Notes: generated from the letters alone by a model not told the origin. DNA of 64,000 nucleotides from Ascaris suum (GCA_013433145.1 CM024172.1:7122553-7186552), one strand, 5' to 3'. Counted from the stretch's first letter, positions 46,601 to 59,912 are shown. Numbers and translations are program-made.

Positions 46601-49600
46601 AGATTTCTGACCATGCGGTGACGTATTCTGCCGTCTCAACATTGGAAAATTCGGCGCTTTCCGAAGCAGTTTCTTGAAGTGATAACATCTATAAAGTTTA
46701 AATTCCTTCTCGGTTTTTTCGCAATTTTGAAGTAATTCAATGCCAGAGAACGTTAAAAATCCGGTATCGCCAACCAATGCTCTCGGGTATTTTTTAATGT
46801 CGACGATAAACCAGCTATTAACCTCATATAGTGTCACAACTCTTGCATGCTTCAGATTCTAACGTTCAACATTGCAAGCAGCAAATCTGCTGCTGTTCTC
46901 TCTTCAAAGTCCTCATAGGCCGATGCACATAAGCATCAATGCCGAGGGTGACTTGGTGGACGAGAGAGAGGATGACGGGATGGAAGAATTAGCTTCAATG
47001 AATCCTGCATGACTGAGCCGGGGAGAAGACTGATATTGCGAGAAGAAAGAAGCGGTGACATTTTTAGCAACAAACGAATGCAGAGGACGTCAGTGTGCGG
47101 GAGAACTAGAAACAAATGAAGTGATGCTTTGCTAAGCACCAAATTATGAGTGAAGACTGAAAAACTTTAAATATGTTAATAAAAGTTGCGATTGAGTGTG
47201 ATATGATGCTAGTTTCCGCAAGAATTTTTGTAAGCCGAACAACGAATAGAAGAAACGGGGAAGGCTGGAGAATTCAGTTTCATCGAAGCAATTATTTCCA
47301 TCGTTCAATTCTTCATTAACAAGAGCTGAACCTAACAAAGAATCAATTTCTGCAAAAGAATCACAATATTCAACACAGAAATAAGCTTAAACAGGAAAGA
47401 ACAAAACCCGCAATGCATATAAAATCTTTGACAATGCTGAACGAACGAACCAAGAGTGGCTGTTTCATATTCAGTTCGCATCGTTGCTATGTTACCGAAC
47501 GTTCCTGACAAAAAAAAAAAAAAAACTGAGCAACATGGGAATGTGATTTTCATGGATGGGGACAAGAGCTGGTTTTCGTGGTCGCAACGGCATACATCCT
47601 CATCACTCTTCTCCCTCCAAGCTCGTCTCCCTCCCATACTTTTTTCAGTCTAAAAGGATGAATGCATTTTCGTGATTGTGTTGGCTCAGAGCGCACAAAA
47701 CGAGGACCATTTTTCGTCCTCGCAGCTGTCGACGCTCATCTCTCTTCGCATCATTGAGATGAATCATTCTACATGTGTTCCACATATAATGCAGACAATC
47801 TGCATGCGTAATTGATCAACAATATGTAAGACGCGTCAGCTGCCAAAAGAAATTCGCATGCGAAAGGAAATTAGCACCTGATTGCTCTGTGAAACTCTGA
47901 AGATCGCCTTGCTACGGGGCGCTACGAGTTGAATTTCGTGTGGTTGCCTCGAAGACGGTGTACGCACCAGTCAAACTTTGGGTGCATCAAAGCTCACTTT
48001 GGACAACGTTGTCGACGCAACAGTTCATTCACCTAACATATTTGTCACTCTCGCCTAACAAATAGCTCCTCTGTGCTCCCAAACTCAACCTTTTGCACCC
48101 GACTGCATATTCCGAAATTCCAGCGCAGTTACAATCTGATCTGTTGTCGTTCATCTCATACGAAGCACTTGAGCAAAATGTCGCTGCATTTTCTTTGTCG
48201 TATTTTCAAAATGCTCACCTGTTCGGATTTATTTCAATAAAAATCGAGCTAAGTTCAAGGCACATAACGTTGTGGAAGAATGAGAGCAAACTTCGTTGTT
48301 ATGCATGAATAAAGCAGCAAAGAAGAAAAGTTTTAGCAACCACTGCACAGAGGCAACGAACTTATCTACGAGAAAGTCGCAGTCACACATTTTTTTGAAC
48401 AATTGTTATGGTTATTAATTCAATCCCTTCTCTCGACCACAGTGCTACCACTTATATTATCCATCCTAAGAAATTGGGGAACCTATGAATTTTGATCGTC
48501 ACAGTAGGATGTTGTATAAGTTTGACATCCTCTTCTCCGAAAAAGCTTTAGAGCGTTCAATGCGCAGTCCGATTCACCTCGTGAATTTTCAGGCAGTCCC
48601 ACTCACGTATTTGAGGAAAATCAGAAAAGCCTCCAAATGCATAGAACATTCTGTTTCATCAGTATGTATTCTGCCAGCATTCTAATATTTTTCTTTAATT
48701 ACAACCTTTTCTACTCAACTTTAAATTATCTTAAACAATTTTCGTCGGAAAATTACTTCGCGCAAGAACCGCATATCGATAATGTTTACCAAAGACCGAA
48801 CTCCCAAAAATTATTCAGAAATATAGACGCAATGTGCATGCGAGTACAACAATAAAAGTGTGAGCTTAACCGTCGTCTAGTCAGAAGAAAGTGCAATGAT
48901 AAAGTAACCACGCAATGAAACCACCAACACACATCCTCCACTCACTCTTGAAACTAATTTTGAATGTCCCCTCTTGTTCAAGGGATTGCTTTAATTTCAG
49001 GCGAGATGAATCCATTCCGAAAATTCCTCACCAAAAATATCAACGGTTATAAAAAACGTTTTTCTTTTCACGTTTTCCCCACTTATTTAGCAGGGAAAGA
49101 AAAATACCAAAATATCCTAACTATACTTGCGCAGTTTTCCACTTCACTTAACATCAGTGATAAATGAACTTCACAGCAACAAATGCAAATAAGCGTCTCA
49201 TATTTTATCACTTACATCACTAAAGCAATTTGGCGTTGGTCTTTGCGAAAAAACCAATGAGGCAATAAGGACAGCGGCTATTACACGACCACATCCTCAA
49301 AGCAGCTCAACATGTTCACTTCTGCGACCGGGCGTGGGAGTTACACGACGAGGACTGATGAACACACACAGTGCCTAGCAAGCAAGACCGCAGCCTATTT
49401 ATATCTTCGGCTACGACCCTGAAGGCATGGGGAGGTCATAATCGACACGGGGGAGATACCACATCAAGATCAAACAACTGTGAGCGTACAACCTGTTACA
49501 GAAATGATGATTACCACGACCACTGCGAACATAAAACTGATTTGATCACAACAGATCACTTTTTAACGTAGATCACTCGTTAGCAACCTCAAAATATAAA

Positions 49601-52600
49601 AAAGGACCGAAAAAGCCGCTGTGCAAAGCAGTACGCAAATTTACATACACTTCAATAGATTCGTCAAGCTGCAACGTTGAACGTAACGTCAAAGCGTCGA
49701 TGATGGAAGCTGAACATCATCGCATGAGGCACGCCTGCATTATTAATCATCAGAGTGTCGTCAGATGGCATCACAATTCATTTCACATCCGCCGAATGAC
49801 AGTACTATTCATCACACAAATCACTTTTTGCCTGCTTTGTGCAAATCGACAGAAAGTACGGAGTCTTGTGCGGGATATGTGTGCACGTTGACAACACATT
49901 ACACGCCCTGCTGACTGCTTGGCCCGATAGCTTTCAATTCTCAAGTATTTGTAACAATGCTGCGGGAAGTACCTTCAGAAAGCATCTTAATTCGCCGTTC
50001 ACAACTTGCTTCTTTTCGTTGGTTGCCTCGCGAATATTCAACACTTTCTAAATTCAGCTTGCTTCTTGTGAAGAATAACTTCCACTGAAATAAAAATGTC
50101 CGAAAATGTTTCAACAAGATTATATTTTCTTCTATTTGCTATATTTTCATAATAGAAAAGTGTACAAAATATTTATAGGCAATTCCTTTGATTAATGGCT
50201 TTTTCGCCATTTAATTCGTTGAACTAAAGACGAATGCAACACTGGAAACATAAAACCAAGTATCACAGTAATACAACAGTACTGCAAAGTTTCAGACACA
50301 AAATTCACAGCGGCACATAAAAGAGTGGAAAAATGAGATCGATACCGAATATGCGCTAATTTCAGTGAATCTCCAACAATATGTGGATACCTTTCCGCTC
50401 ATGAGACATTTTTTGATTTCCCATTTTCAGAATTAAGGAATTACATGCACTCGCTGCCATCATAATGACCTCAACTTGGAATGCCGCTACGTCGATTCTG
50501 AAACTTTTGGCAGTTTAGTCTCCGAATATGTCAATGGAGATATCAACAAGACATATTCCTGAAGCAATCGTCGCCTGTACTCAAACAGGTTTCCGGAGTT
50601 AGAAGAGCACGTCTATTTAAATAAGTGGAAAAGCGCGCGGTGGAGTTTGGCGCGATATGCGCTTTTGTATCCTGCTTACCTGAGGAAGCAATTCCATAAG
50701 CTAGCAACAGATTATGAATTAAACGGAATAATGCCTCTGTGGTTTAGTTGATGCAGCTTGCCCCATATATCTGCTAAAAATATTTCTCTTCTCGGGACGC
50801 GACCGATATGAAACAAAGACTTTATAGCAAAGACATAAACGAGCACATCTATGGCGATCACTACATCTACGACGCCTTTGAAATTTGATGAATCGCTGTG
50901 AAATTTGTAGGATGCCACATCATTTGTGATTGCGGAGGGAGAGACAGGCTGACAGACAGACAGATACAGTTGTATACTCACAAAGAGCCGTTCTGCCCAA
51001 TTCACGGGTATTTTCATTAGCACACCAACTTCGGATAGCCTTATGCATTTTTCAAAATATGCAGCACAAAAAATCTTCGGAAGCTATCAAATCTCACATT
51101 TCGAATATTCTCAGATTTGTTCATGTCCTCTCTTCCCCAATATCAATGTTTGGTCGCCTCAATTGTTATCGAAAAAGTTAAGTATTTCCGATAAAAGTTG
51201 AAAATGGAATGAAAAGAAAAGCTGAAAAAAATGAATATGGGACAATAGATATGGGACAAAAGATCGACGGGAATTGCAGAGCGTTTATGTGCTTTATTGA
51301 ACGCGGTAAAGGAAAAGACGAAATTTATGGTTTTTTGTTGAGGTCGAGTTGAACGATGAGAATCGCCTCGTTTTGCTGCACTCTTTTAGTTTGAATTTTT
51401 TACGTGGTTACGACTGTCAATTGTAGACGAAACTCGTTCTGTGTTCACTCGCTTAAAAATTGCTTTGTTCGCGAGCACATAAATACACTCTCAACGAGTT
51501 TAAGGAAACTTTTTGAAGCCTCATTCGTTCAAATCTCTGATTTGTTCGTAGCGCCGAGAAGAGCACAGAACAGAAAGACGAATTCTCTTCTTCTTGTTTC
51601 TCTCTTCTTGTTTCGCTTTCTTCCAACGCGTGACTGCTTTTCAATATCGCGGTTCTCACTACAACGATATTTTTTAGCGTGACAATCAAATAAAGAACAT
51701 AATCGACTTTCGAACAAATCCTATAAAATCAGCTGGTGAATTCTGAATAAACAAGCACGCTTTGAGCTTCCCACTAAATATACGGAAATAATTCAATAGT
51801 TTTCTTGGCACAAGACATATTAGTCGTGATACCTAAACTCTTAACATGCCATATCTCAACAATGATTAATTCTTCTTGCATATATGAAGGAATGATAAGG
51901 CGTAATCATTTCCCCCACTATTAGAAAATATGATAAGATAAGAAATCTGGAGAATCATAGAAACAAATTCGTTGTTTTGATTTTCGCTGCTCTCAAAGGT
52001 TTGCCTTACGAAAAGCGTCGCCAATATGAAAATCATCACAACGCAGACCAACAGCAAGTGATGACGCTGCTGTAGTTAAATATTTTCCATTTGCGTAGCA
52101 CATTGCAAAGAAATTTGCGACAGTTTAATGCGCACTGTCAAGCTCAACAAGTTGCACTCGATCTTTAGCTGCTCAACGTTGCTGTAATTTAATCGAACAG
52201 TTCGTCTTTTTCTTCAACAACTGTACTTCATGCAGTATGAAGTTGTTTTAGCATAGAATTCGCTATAAAATTTCACTTAAATAGCTAATAATTTCATCGA
52301 TCATCGAGGGATAACAATTTGTCTCAATTCTCTCCCATTTAGTGCTCAATATAAAACCGTTCTTCTTTACAGGGAATGGAATTATCAACAGATTTGCGCC
52401 GAAATCGATATGAATGCTGCCGTTGAAAAACTTTTCTTGATTTCGCCTTCAACAAATATTTACCAAAAACAAGTGAATGTAGAGAGGAGTTGGCATGCTG
52501 CGCGCTTTTACCTCCAGCTCATAGGACCAACCTATTTCCTAGCAATATTTCCTAGCAATTCCTAGCAATACCAGTAGAAAATATTAGTATAGTGGCCTCA

Positions 52601-53421
52601 CTTTCAACATTACAACAATCGCTGCAGCTGCTCACATTGAATTTCCGCAAAAAGACCCAACAGATTACTTCGTCTAATTCATGTGGTCCCGAATTGTGCC
52701 AACAGACACACACCCACAAATGAACGCAGATTGACGAAGCGATAACGCATTTTTGCTGAGCAAACTAAAGCATATGAAAGTAGAGCTGACACGACTGCAT
52801 TTCCGCATTCAGCTGAACAAATCATCCACTTTCATACGCAAACCCAACAAGCACAACACATCGATTAAATGCACCCGATTTATGATGGTTTCACAGCATG
52901 GACAAATCTTTTCCAAAGAACTGTTTGCTATCCCAACGACGTAAAATGGAGTTCGACGAGTGTGAAGAACATGTGCAAGTTTCTTGTCACCTTTACATGA
53001 ATAAGATCCATTAGAGTGAGCGTCTCATTATTAAATTAACACAAACAGATGACTTATCACGAAGAATAATTGCAATTTTGAACATCTGGACGAGCGATAA
53101 TGTTTCATCATGGTTACAGCGACCGTCATGAACGATTCTAGTTAGTGCCCTACTGCTACGATAATATCGAAAACGTATTTCAAAAAAGAGTGCAGCAGTG
53201 ATAGTAGCAGTAGCAGTATTAGCATAAATAACGGTAGCACAACGACACAGCTATTTCTGATCTGCTCATTCCAAATCACCCAAATGGAACCACTCATAAA
53301 TTCACCGGAGAAAAGACCTCCAGCAAAAATCGCACAAAAGCTTGTTTCTTAGGAAGTTTCACGAAAACCTGATGGAAGCTAATCATATAAGCATGGGGTA
53401 CCCGTCAATCGTCACTCTCTA
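43679..53421. other. Gene-poor intergenic stretch, about 9.7 kb, upstream of PNP
   Basis: This stretch must contain the first exon and promoter of PNP near its left end. A perfect hairpin lies at 44625-44714. Small local duplications occur near 45222-45265 (ATTTTCTAGTCAAA twice) and 52539-52569 (CCTAGCAAT three times). Open frames are short and motif-free. A 41-codon plus-strand frame after a strong TTTTTTCAG at 44390-44400 is the only exon-like piece, and I could not chain it to anything. Confidence 0.5.
44625..44714. repeat. Perfect inverted repeat (42-bp arms, 6-nt loop)
   Basis: Positions 44625-44666 are the exact reverse complement of 44673-44714, separated by AGACAA. The arms begin AATTTAGGCAAAAGAATCGG and meet at a GC-rich apex (CGCGGG). 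The match stops abruptly on both sides with no obvious target-site duplication. The structure would fold into a 42-bp perfect stem in RNA or a cruciform in DNA. Confidence 0.95.
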
Positions 53422-53788
53422 TGCGATGTCGGCGGTCATCGCGAAAATACTCCTGAGATCGTCACAGGCTGTAACATCAACGTCATCGGCAAGAAGCGAG
53501 TCGGCCTCATCGAAAACAACCATTCTCAGTGAGCAAGGATCTGAAACAACTATCTCCTCATCAGGAAATGACCATTTGTTGGACGCACCGACACTGTCTG
53601 CTCATCACTTCCACAAACTAATTATATTCAGTTTGATGCTTGAAAATTGTTGTCAACGAAATAAAGCTTAAGGGGATTAAATCAACTCAACAAGGCGGAA
53701 TTGACAGAAATCTTGTACGCGTGCTGCACTTCACGATTCCGTTTTTAAAAACCGAGAGATCTGAAGTGGGAAAACATCACTTGCGTTG
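53422..53788 (-). pseudogene. Transplanted copy of the DEAD exon of the UAP56-like gene
   Basis: This segment matches 31237-31604 in the same orientation (offset 22,185), with about ten differences over the first 340 nt and then fading. It contains the acceptor and all but the last three bases of the exon that encodes the DEAD motif (31355-31234), plus the intron sequence upstream in transcript sense. The splice donor is missing because the match ends just inside the exon. No other exon of the gene is nearby, so it cannot make a helicase. It is a DNA-level segmental duplication, not a retrocopy, because intron sequence is included. Confidence 0.93.
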
Positions 53789-55085
53789 TCAGCTCATAAG
53801 TGGTGCCAACCAGCTGATCGAATTTCGGCCAGAGAGCGAAACTTGAGTTGGCTTTTGTAAGCTGAAGTTTTCGTGCAAGCTTCTCTGACATATTAATTGC
53901 TACGCGATAGAACGAATCGTTGATGACTGCTCAGAGAGCGCTAATTTGCAATCGTGGTTCTAAAACATTAAATCACAAGTGAACACAAAGTACAAAATAG
54001 TTGAAAAGAATGAAATAAACTACTTTCCATAAGCAGCATTCTGAAGACAGGAAATGACATAAATTGTGAGAAGGTTAAAAATATTCGCAAATCATTCAGC
54101 GAGGTAAGCAACAGCACACTTCGATGGAGTGAACTGCAGATGGAAAGGCGACCGGAGGAAACGAGCGAGCTTATGAAAATGGAAGGGTTTTTCTAGATAA
54201 CAATTGCGTGCGATAGGAGGCCTAATGAAGAGACAACTCGGAACTGAACGCTGTAAAATATACCGTCCAGTGGAGAATTCTTGTGAAGCATGACTGTGAA
54301 CACGTCGTTCTCTAGGAAACATTGCCTGTCGAGGAATACCGATAAAATGTTTCGTGGTATTTTAGAAAATGGCACGATCCTAGTGAACTCGACGATATCT
54401 CAACAATTATAAACTGAAAATTTGATGCCAGTTGCATGATTCAAGCTGCAGAGTCTAGGAAATAGATTGCCAAAGCGATGGAAATGAAATATTTTCAATC
54501 ACAGTATTACTGGAGCGAAGATAAAAGGACTAAACTTGAGAGCAATATTCGAACATCAGATGACAATATACAATAAACGCTTTCCAATAACGCTCCAAAC
54601 ATTTACGTCGCACAATCGAAGGTTGGTAGACGCGCAAATATTAGGAGACAGTCTTAGCGGAAGCTAACTTGCGCAAGTGCACATTTCTCTTTGATAAATA
54701 CTTAGCTGACAAATGATGGAAACCTTTCGGAGGATCGCGAGGAGAGCGGTAAATTTTTGGAATATACGTACACCTTTACTTCATTAAGAACACGTTATTA
54801 GCGCGAATTATAAACAATACAACGACTGGAATTCCGTTCACACTGCCATACTTTGAAACTATTTCGAACATTCGAGAATAAAGCTGTCTGGAATTTGGTT
54901 CATCTTGTTACGCAGCTTCGAGAGCCACTTTCAGCTTAAGAGCACTCTTGTATTATTGCAATACTTTTGCGCTGCGAAGTTTCGATCAGTTTTCACAGTT
55001 TTCCATCATTTCCCTTCAAATGATTTTTCATCACGTCGAACTTTCCTCAATTTGAGTTCTTTAACTTCTTCGTTGAAAAATGAAC
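53789..55085. other. Intergenic, nothing recognised
   Basis: I see no coding-like chain, repeat or motif in this 1.3-kb stretch. Confidence 0.5.
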
Positions 55086-55170
55086 AATTACAAAAAAGCT
55101 GGGCACACTCGCTGCGAGCCAGGCTACGTTCATACCCACACAAAAGTACGCAGTGCTATCATAACCAGCG
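55086..55170 (+). repeat. Dispersed repeat, copy 1
   Basis: This GC-richer block (core CGCTGCGAGCCAGGCTACGT and GTACGCAGTGCTA) is about 80% identical to the reverse complement of 62954-63030. The sharp rise in GC content against the AT-rich surroundings marks it as mobile-element sequence. Confidence 0.8.
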
Positions 55171-55679
55171 GTATTGGGTTGCATGAACACCTATGCTTAC
55201 AACAAGGATACACAATTGTTTTTCAATCAGCAGCCTCAGAATATCAGATCGTGTGCACGTGCGTAGTTTCACTTCATTTGGACATTACAACTATTCTTCG
55301 TGCATGTGTCCAGCTCCTCTGCAATCCCACTGATCCAGTATGTGGCGGTTGTAATATGTGGTCGGCAGCAGCTCTAGCAATATATGGACTCTGTTGTACG
55401 TTTGGCAAGCTGTCATTAGTCAAATGTAAATCAATGGGGAATTGTCAAATGTAGAACAGCGGCAAGTTTCTGCATATTACATATCGCCACATATGCCCCC
55501 CCCCCACCCATACAATACAACGCTTTATTTCACATGTCTTGGTGTCAAGATGATCCCGTTTACCACGGTTCCGATGTGCTGAGCAGGAGTATCTCTTTCA
55601 TTCGCGAAGATGGGCCGGGGCATTATTAGAGATCTCATTGGTGGTCCCCCGGGAGGCTGTTGAGGGAGCCGTTTGAAAT

Positions 55680-57254
55680 ATGGACATTATTCACTGCAGC
55701 ATCCCTCACTTCCTCAGAGATGCTCGTTGTAGATTGATGTCCGCGGACGAATTCGCCGCTCCTTGTAGATTGATCGTCAATGAGCGAAGGTGTCCAAGGT
55801 GCAGTAGCGCGATGAAATTGTGTAGGAGCAATTACCGACTGCATAAAGCCAAAATTTGCAGCTCGCTTCCTTCCGTATTGACTATTTACTCCCTCTACTC
55901 GGTGCGACAATCAGCGCTAGGAAGGTAGACCTTGTCCGCATCTTCTACAGTAGGGTGCACCTCACGCCAGTCTAACAAAGTAAAGTGAGGCTTCTAATGT
56001 GGCAATTCACTTATTATAGTGACAGTGCTCAAGAGTGGCGACGAACAGCAGTGATGGGGGCGGGCGTATGCGGATGAATTCGAAGATGGGATACTCAATC
56101 TGACACGGTAGCGTCCTCGGGAAGTCTCGTCTGCTGATGTCAATCATTCTCCCAGTAATGTTTAAGTCCTCGCAGGGGCGCCATAAAACGACATCAGCTA
56201 CACGACCGGGATCACGAACGATACCGCTGTTTACGTGCTTTGCCCCTGCTGAAATCTGCAGCGGATTGGGAGATGTTCATCCACGAAATCTGCATCGACT
56301 GCTTGCAGAGAAAGCAGGTGAGCAACATTTCTTTCTCATTGCCTATGTCTCTTCCGTAGTCATTTTTTGTCACCAGTGCGTATTACTGTTCGTGAAGCGT
56401 CAGCAGCTATGTCGCCATCGCACAAAATATTACAGCATGGGATTGCATCACTTGTTGCCATTTATCTCTCAAGGCTCACTTGCCTAGAGAATGTTCATCC
56501 CACATTTGGGGGGCCGCGAATTCCGACGTAATTACGCTTGGTGCCGCTTTGTAGTACGGGCAGAATGGCAAAGGTAAAGGTCGACGAGTCTGTATTCTGG
56601 AAGCGGAAATACAACCTTGGCAAGGTAAGCTTTCCTTACAGCTTTCTGATGTCAGCAATCGTTCGTTTCCTTACTGTACAATTTCGCCTCTGTTGCAGAG
56701 CTTCTTGTATATTTTTCGGTGTCATCGATTTCTTCAAGTGCATGTATGTGTAGGCTGCCGCTGATTAAGGTGAGAGAGCTTACACGGATTTTCAGCGCCG
56801 CAGAAAGAGGAACTGCTAATGCAGTTCTGTTCACAGCCCTTGACAGAACTAGAAATACGCTCGAAGAGTTCGTCAATAGGTGGGTTTGTCCGGGCAGTGT
56901 AATCGTGGTGGATATGTGGGCCGCCTACAACGGATTATGAGCGACTGGATACATCCACTATGCGTTAGGTCCTTCCTCGTTTTCGTTGAACGCGTTTAAT
57001 CTGAAGTTATAGCGGTCGGCGGCAGTAACATGCCTATTATGTGTCGGAGTGTAGACGTGGGAAAAGCTGGAGCTGTGCTGTTATATTATCGTCTTACCGT
57101 TCTTTCCGTGCGCACAACTGATTTAGCTGAGGTAAACTGCTGTGTGCATACATAGCAACAAAATAACATTGAATTCCATGGCCATGCAGTTCATCGGCAT
57201 ACCTTTCATTCGCAATTTGATGAGGCAAGCATCTTCGCTCAACAGTGCATCTAA
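55680..57254 (+). pseudogene. Broken Merlin/IS1016-type (ISXO2-like) DDE transposase
   Basis: Pieces of an ISXO2-like transposase appear in order on the plus strand. An N-terminal zinc-binding segment (RRCPRCSSAMKL) lies at about 55680-55910. The first catalytic block (KVKVDESVFWKRKYNLGK, Asp at 56583) ends at a G|GTAAGC donor at 56625. The second block starts at 56770 (ERGTANAVLFTALDRTRNTL; VIVVDMWAAYNGL, Asp at 56911). The C-terminal block (NIEFHGHAVHRHTFHSQFDE) starts at 57165, with the candidate third acidic residue at 57171. The frame is interrupted by TGA at 56938, directly after YNGL, and the sequence between the second and C-terminal blocks does not align. Merlin elements of this kind occur in nematodes, flatworms and insects. 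I could not identify terminal inverted repeats. It is a dead copy. Confidence 0.85.
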
Positions 57255-57470
57255 TATGTACAAGCATTTCTTCTATAAAATGAGATTTACTGTGGTATTT
57301 CATAGAACCACTCTTTAGAATATGGAACTGGCTGCTGCTATCTTCCTATTTATGACAAACCTGCGAATCCCATTCTATGAACTGTTCGCAGTGTCAGCAA
57401 GAATGGAGAGGGTTTCTCCTTACTATCAAAATGATTCTTCTCCTCATCTATCGACTGTCATATATGTCCG

Positions 57471-57920
57471 TTGAATACGTTCTCCGAAACCACGCAGTGT
57501 GGAGTCATGTGGGTTGAGCAGGAGAAATTCAACGCAAAAGACTTTTTTCGTGATCCCTGGTGTAGAGCCACTGCGGACTTCCAACTCGGTATTCAATGTC
57601 CACGTTGGAAGTGCGACCTCGCCCGTTGCAAAACAGCGTTTTCAAGAATCCCTTCGATATAATGCGGATGGGAATATATGGTAACTCATCCTTTCAGGTC
57701 AACCACAACGGAAGTTTCACCCACACTGTCATGCACAGCGGAGAGCCTCTGCGCGTCCATCCTAATACCATCGAGCCCGGAGTAAGTTTCAAGTGATGTT
57801 CGGGATGTCACTGGCGAACTTTGAGCGGTACATCTCAGATTTCTTATTCTGCAGCGCGGTCGAGACCGACGCCTTTCCCCGCATGTTAGACGCAGCTGGT
57901 CGCCTCTGCAATCCATATTA
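57471..57920 (+). pseudogene. Frameshifted coding-like relic of unknown family
   Basis: Two overlapping frames carry protein-like sequence that appears to be one product split by a frameshift near 57620-57640: first FFVIPGVEP, NSVFNVHVGSATSPVAKQRF, then KNPFDIMRMGIYGNSSFQVN and SFTHTVMHSGEPLRVHPNT. The second frame runs into a GA|GTAAGT donor at about 57783, and a TTCTGCAG acceptor follows at about 57855 with a further open segment. I do not recognise the family. Its position right after the transposase suggests element cargo or a captured gene fragment, but that is inference. Confidence 0.4.
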
Positions 57921-58879
57921 ATGTTAGGGGTTCATCACAGCGCCTCGCACCGTCTACTTCATTTCGATTTCTCGATTCAGCGCTTGATCTGTTGTTGATT
58001 GCATGATCGATCTATTTCAGTTTCCCATACAGTTGCTTGTGATAACATCTTATCTTCTCGATCGTTTTTTATCGTTTCTTCATTTTTAAATAATAAAAGA
58101 ATCCTGTATGCACCGGTCTATATCTCAATTTCTAAAGATTCAAGACTTTCAAACCAGCTTACTGCATGACCTGGAAAAATGTTTCTGAGGTTCCAATTGA
58201 GGTTGAATCTTGCATGAGGGCATGATTTGCCGTTTTGAGTCGGCTGATTAAAAAATTGTATGTTGTTACTGTAAGTATGGTGTATTGACCGCTCACACTT
58301 TCTAGTTCTCCCCTTGTGGGATGTTGGTTGTGTTCTGTGAAGGTGTGAAGACGGTCAACAATTTTTGAGTGCATGATAGAATAGTTTGTCCCCAAAGGTT
58401 CGTGAGCAAACAATAGAAGTGAAGAAAAAACATGGAAAATATGATTACTGTTAAAAATTAGGCCTACTTCCCTGTTGCTGGTCGATGTCGCCTAATCTGC
58501 CGCTCGGTTTCCGCTCTCTACCTTCGTCAGTTCTTTGTTGACGCGTGGCGTCTCTGATCCACCGTCGACTGCCTCTTTGTCCACTGGCGTCGATCCAACC
58601 ACGATCACCGCTGGCGTCGATGTTCCCGATCAATGAGCTCCTTTTAACTGCGACCAGCCTGTTTGTCGCGCCGTATCAGGTATTGACGCCTTTCGGTCGT
58701 CAATGATCAGCTTGGTTTGCCTCTGCCGGTTACCCAAGAATATACACTTGCGCTGAGGTGGTTCATCTTTTTAATACACTATCAGATTCTGCTGTGCAAC
58801 GACCCGTGTGCACCTAGCCACTGCTTTGTGAACCACACCTCAAACTTGGGTAATTAAACCTTTATTATCGCATACAGAC
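57921..58879. other. Non-coding spacer with a short internal repeat
   Basis: The only structure is at about 58586-58625, where CTGGCGTCGAT occurs twice, giving a minus-strand frame with an internally repeated DIDASGDRG/WIDASGQRG pattern. GC content is higher at 58470-58740 than in the flanks. I see no recognisable gene. Confidence 0.4.
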
Positions 58880-59180
58880 AATAAAAACGTGACGAAGAAC
58901 ACTCAATTATCAGAGACGTATATGATGATGATAGATTAAAGCATAGCTAAGAAAACTCACATATAATTATTGGAGATGCGCGTGATATTCTAACAGATTA
59001 TAGCTCGATTAAACAATTCGCATACATGTCAGATAGGTACATAGCCGGACAGTGCTTAGATTAAAGCATGATAAAGAAAGCTCACACATAATTGTCGGGG
59101 ATGTCCGTGATATTATAATACGTTCTAACCCGAACAAGCACTCGCATGTTTATCAGATACGGCCATAGCACAACACTGCA
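58880..59180. repeat. Tandem repeat, about 125-bp unit, two full copies plus a partial
   Basis: GATTAAAGCAT begins at 58934 and again at 59059, giving a 125-nt period. Shared blocks are AACTCACA(T/C)ATAATT, GATATT(C/A)TAA and CATGT(T/-)(A/T)TCAGATA. A truncated third copy precedes them at 58880-58933. The copies are clearly diverged, so the array is old. Confidence 0.8.
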
Positions 59181-59644
59181 ATATGACAGGGAACACATCA
59201 GACATCAGACACATAAATGAAAAAACATTAGAGTCGAACACCGATCCAGATTTAGTGTTCAACAACTGCCGAAACTGAATTTGCTTATATAGCCTTCTTG
59301 CTGACACCTTCCGATGGCTGCCCCGCCCCTTCCTTGTGTCTTTGTTTGACTCCAAAAGGTTTGTTTTTCCGCAAATTTGAGGCATATAACTTTTATGATG
59401 TATTTATAGCGGCTTTGTGCTTTTGTGTGCTCTTTGAAGACTAAGCGGTAACATCTCCCCTTTGTGCCACTAGTGCCGCGCTCCTGCATTCCCTTTTTTG
59501 CGCACATCATATCTGAGTGGCCTGCCAACACCTTCAGCCGTTGTTTGCTAGTTTTCTTACTACTTCTGCAAAAACTAATTCTGCAGCTTTATTCGACTCT
59601 CACTTGTTTCATTTCTTCGCGCGCAGCCGTGACATGTGGTGACG

Positions 59645-59912
59645 GGGGTCGACGCACTTAGCCTCAAGCGCAGGCGCACGAGAGATGGAGAGGGATCGCG
59701 CGCTTCCTCGGAGAGCGGTGCGGTAATGGTCACTCGGCAATAAAAATGTCGCAGTAAACATGAAAATATACCATAAGGAAATAAAATTCGAAAGAGGAGT
59801 TTCGACACATTCTAAAGAGCATTAAAAACTCTATCAGAATCATTAACAACCTGAGACAAAAACAAAAATTTTTCTATAAGATCAATTTCTTATGCGACGC
59901 GCAATTGACATA
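59645..59912 (-). repeat. Left inverted end of the 3.3-kb element
   Basis: The reverse complement of this segment aligns to 62671-62920 along its whole length, through blocks such as AAGAAATTGATCTTATAGAA, TTAATGATTCTGATAGA, GGTATATTTTCAT and GCCGAGTGACCA. It has about 20 extra bases (near 59806-59826) absent from the right copy. Confidence 0.85.

Noticed and set aside
53342..53671. 109-codon plus-strand frame
   Set aside because: It is the antisense shadow of the duplicated DEAD exon and shares its frame with the shadow at 31241-31486.
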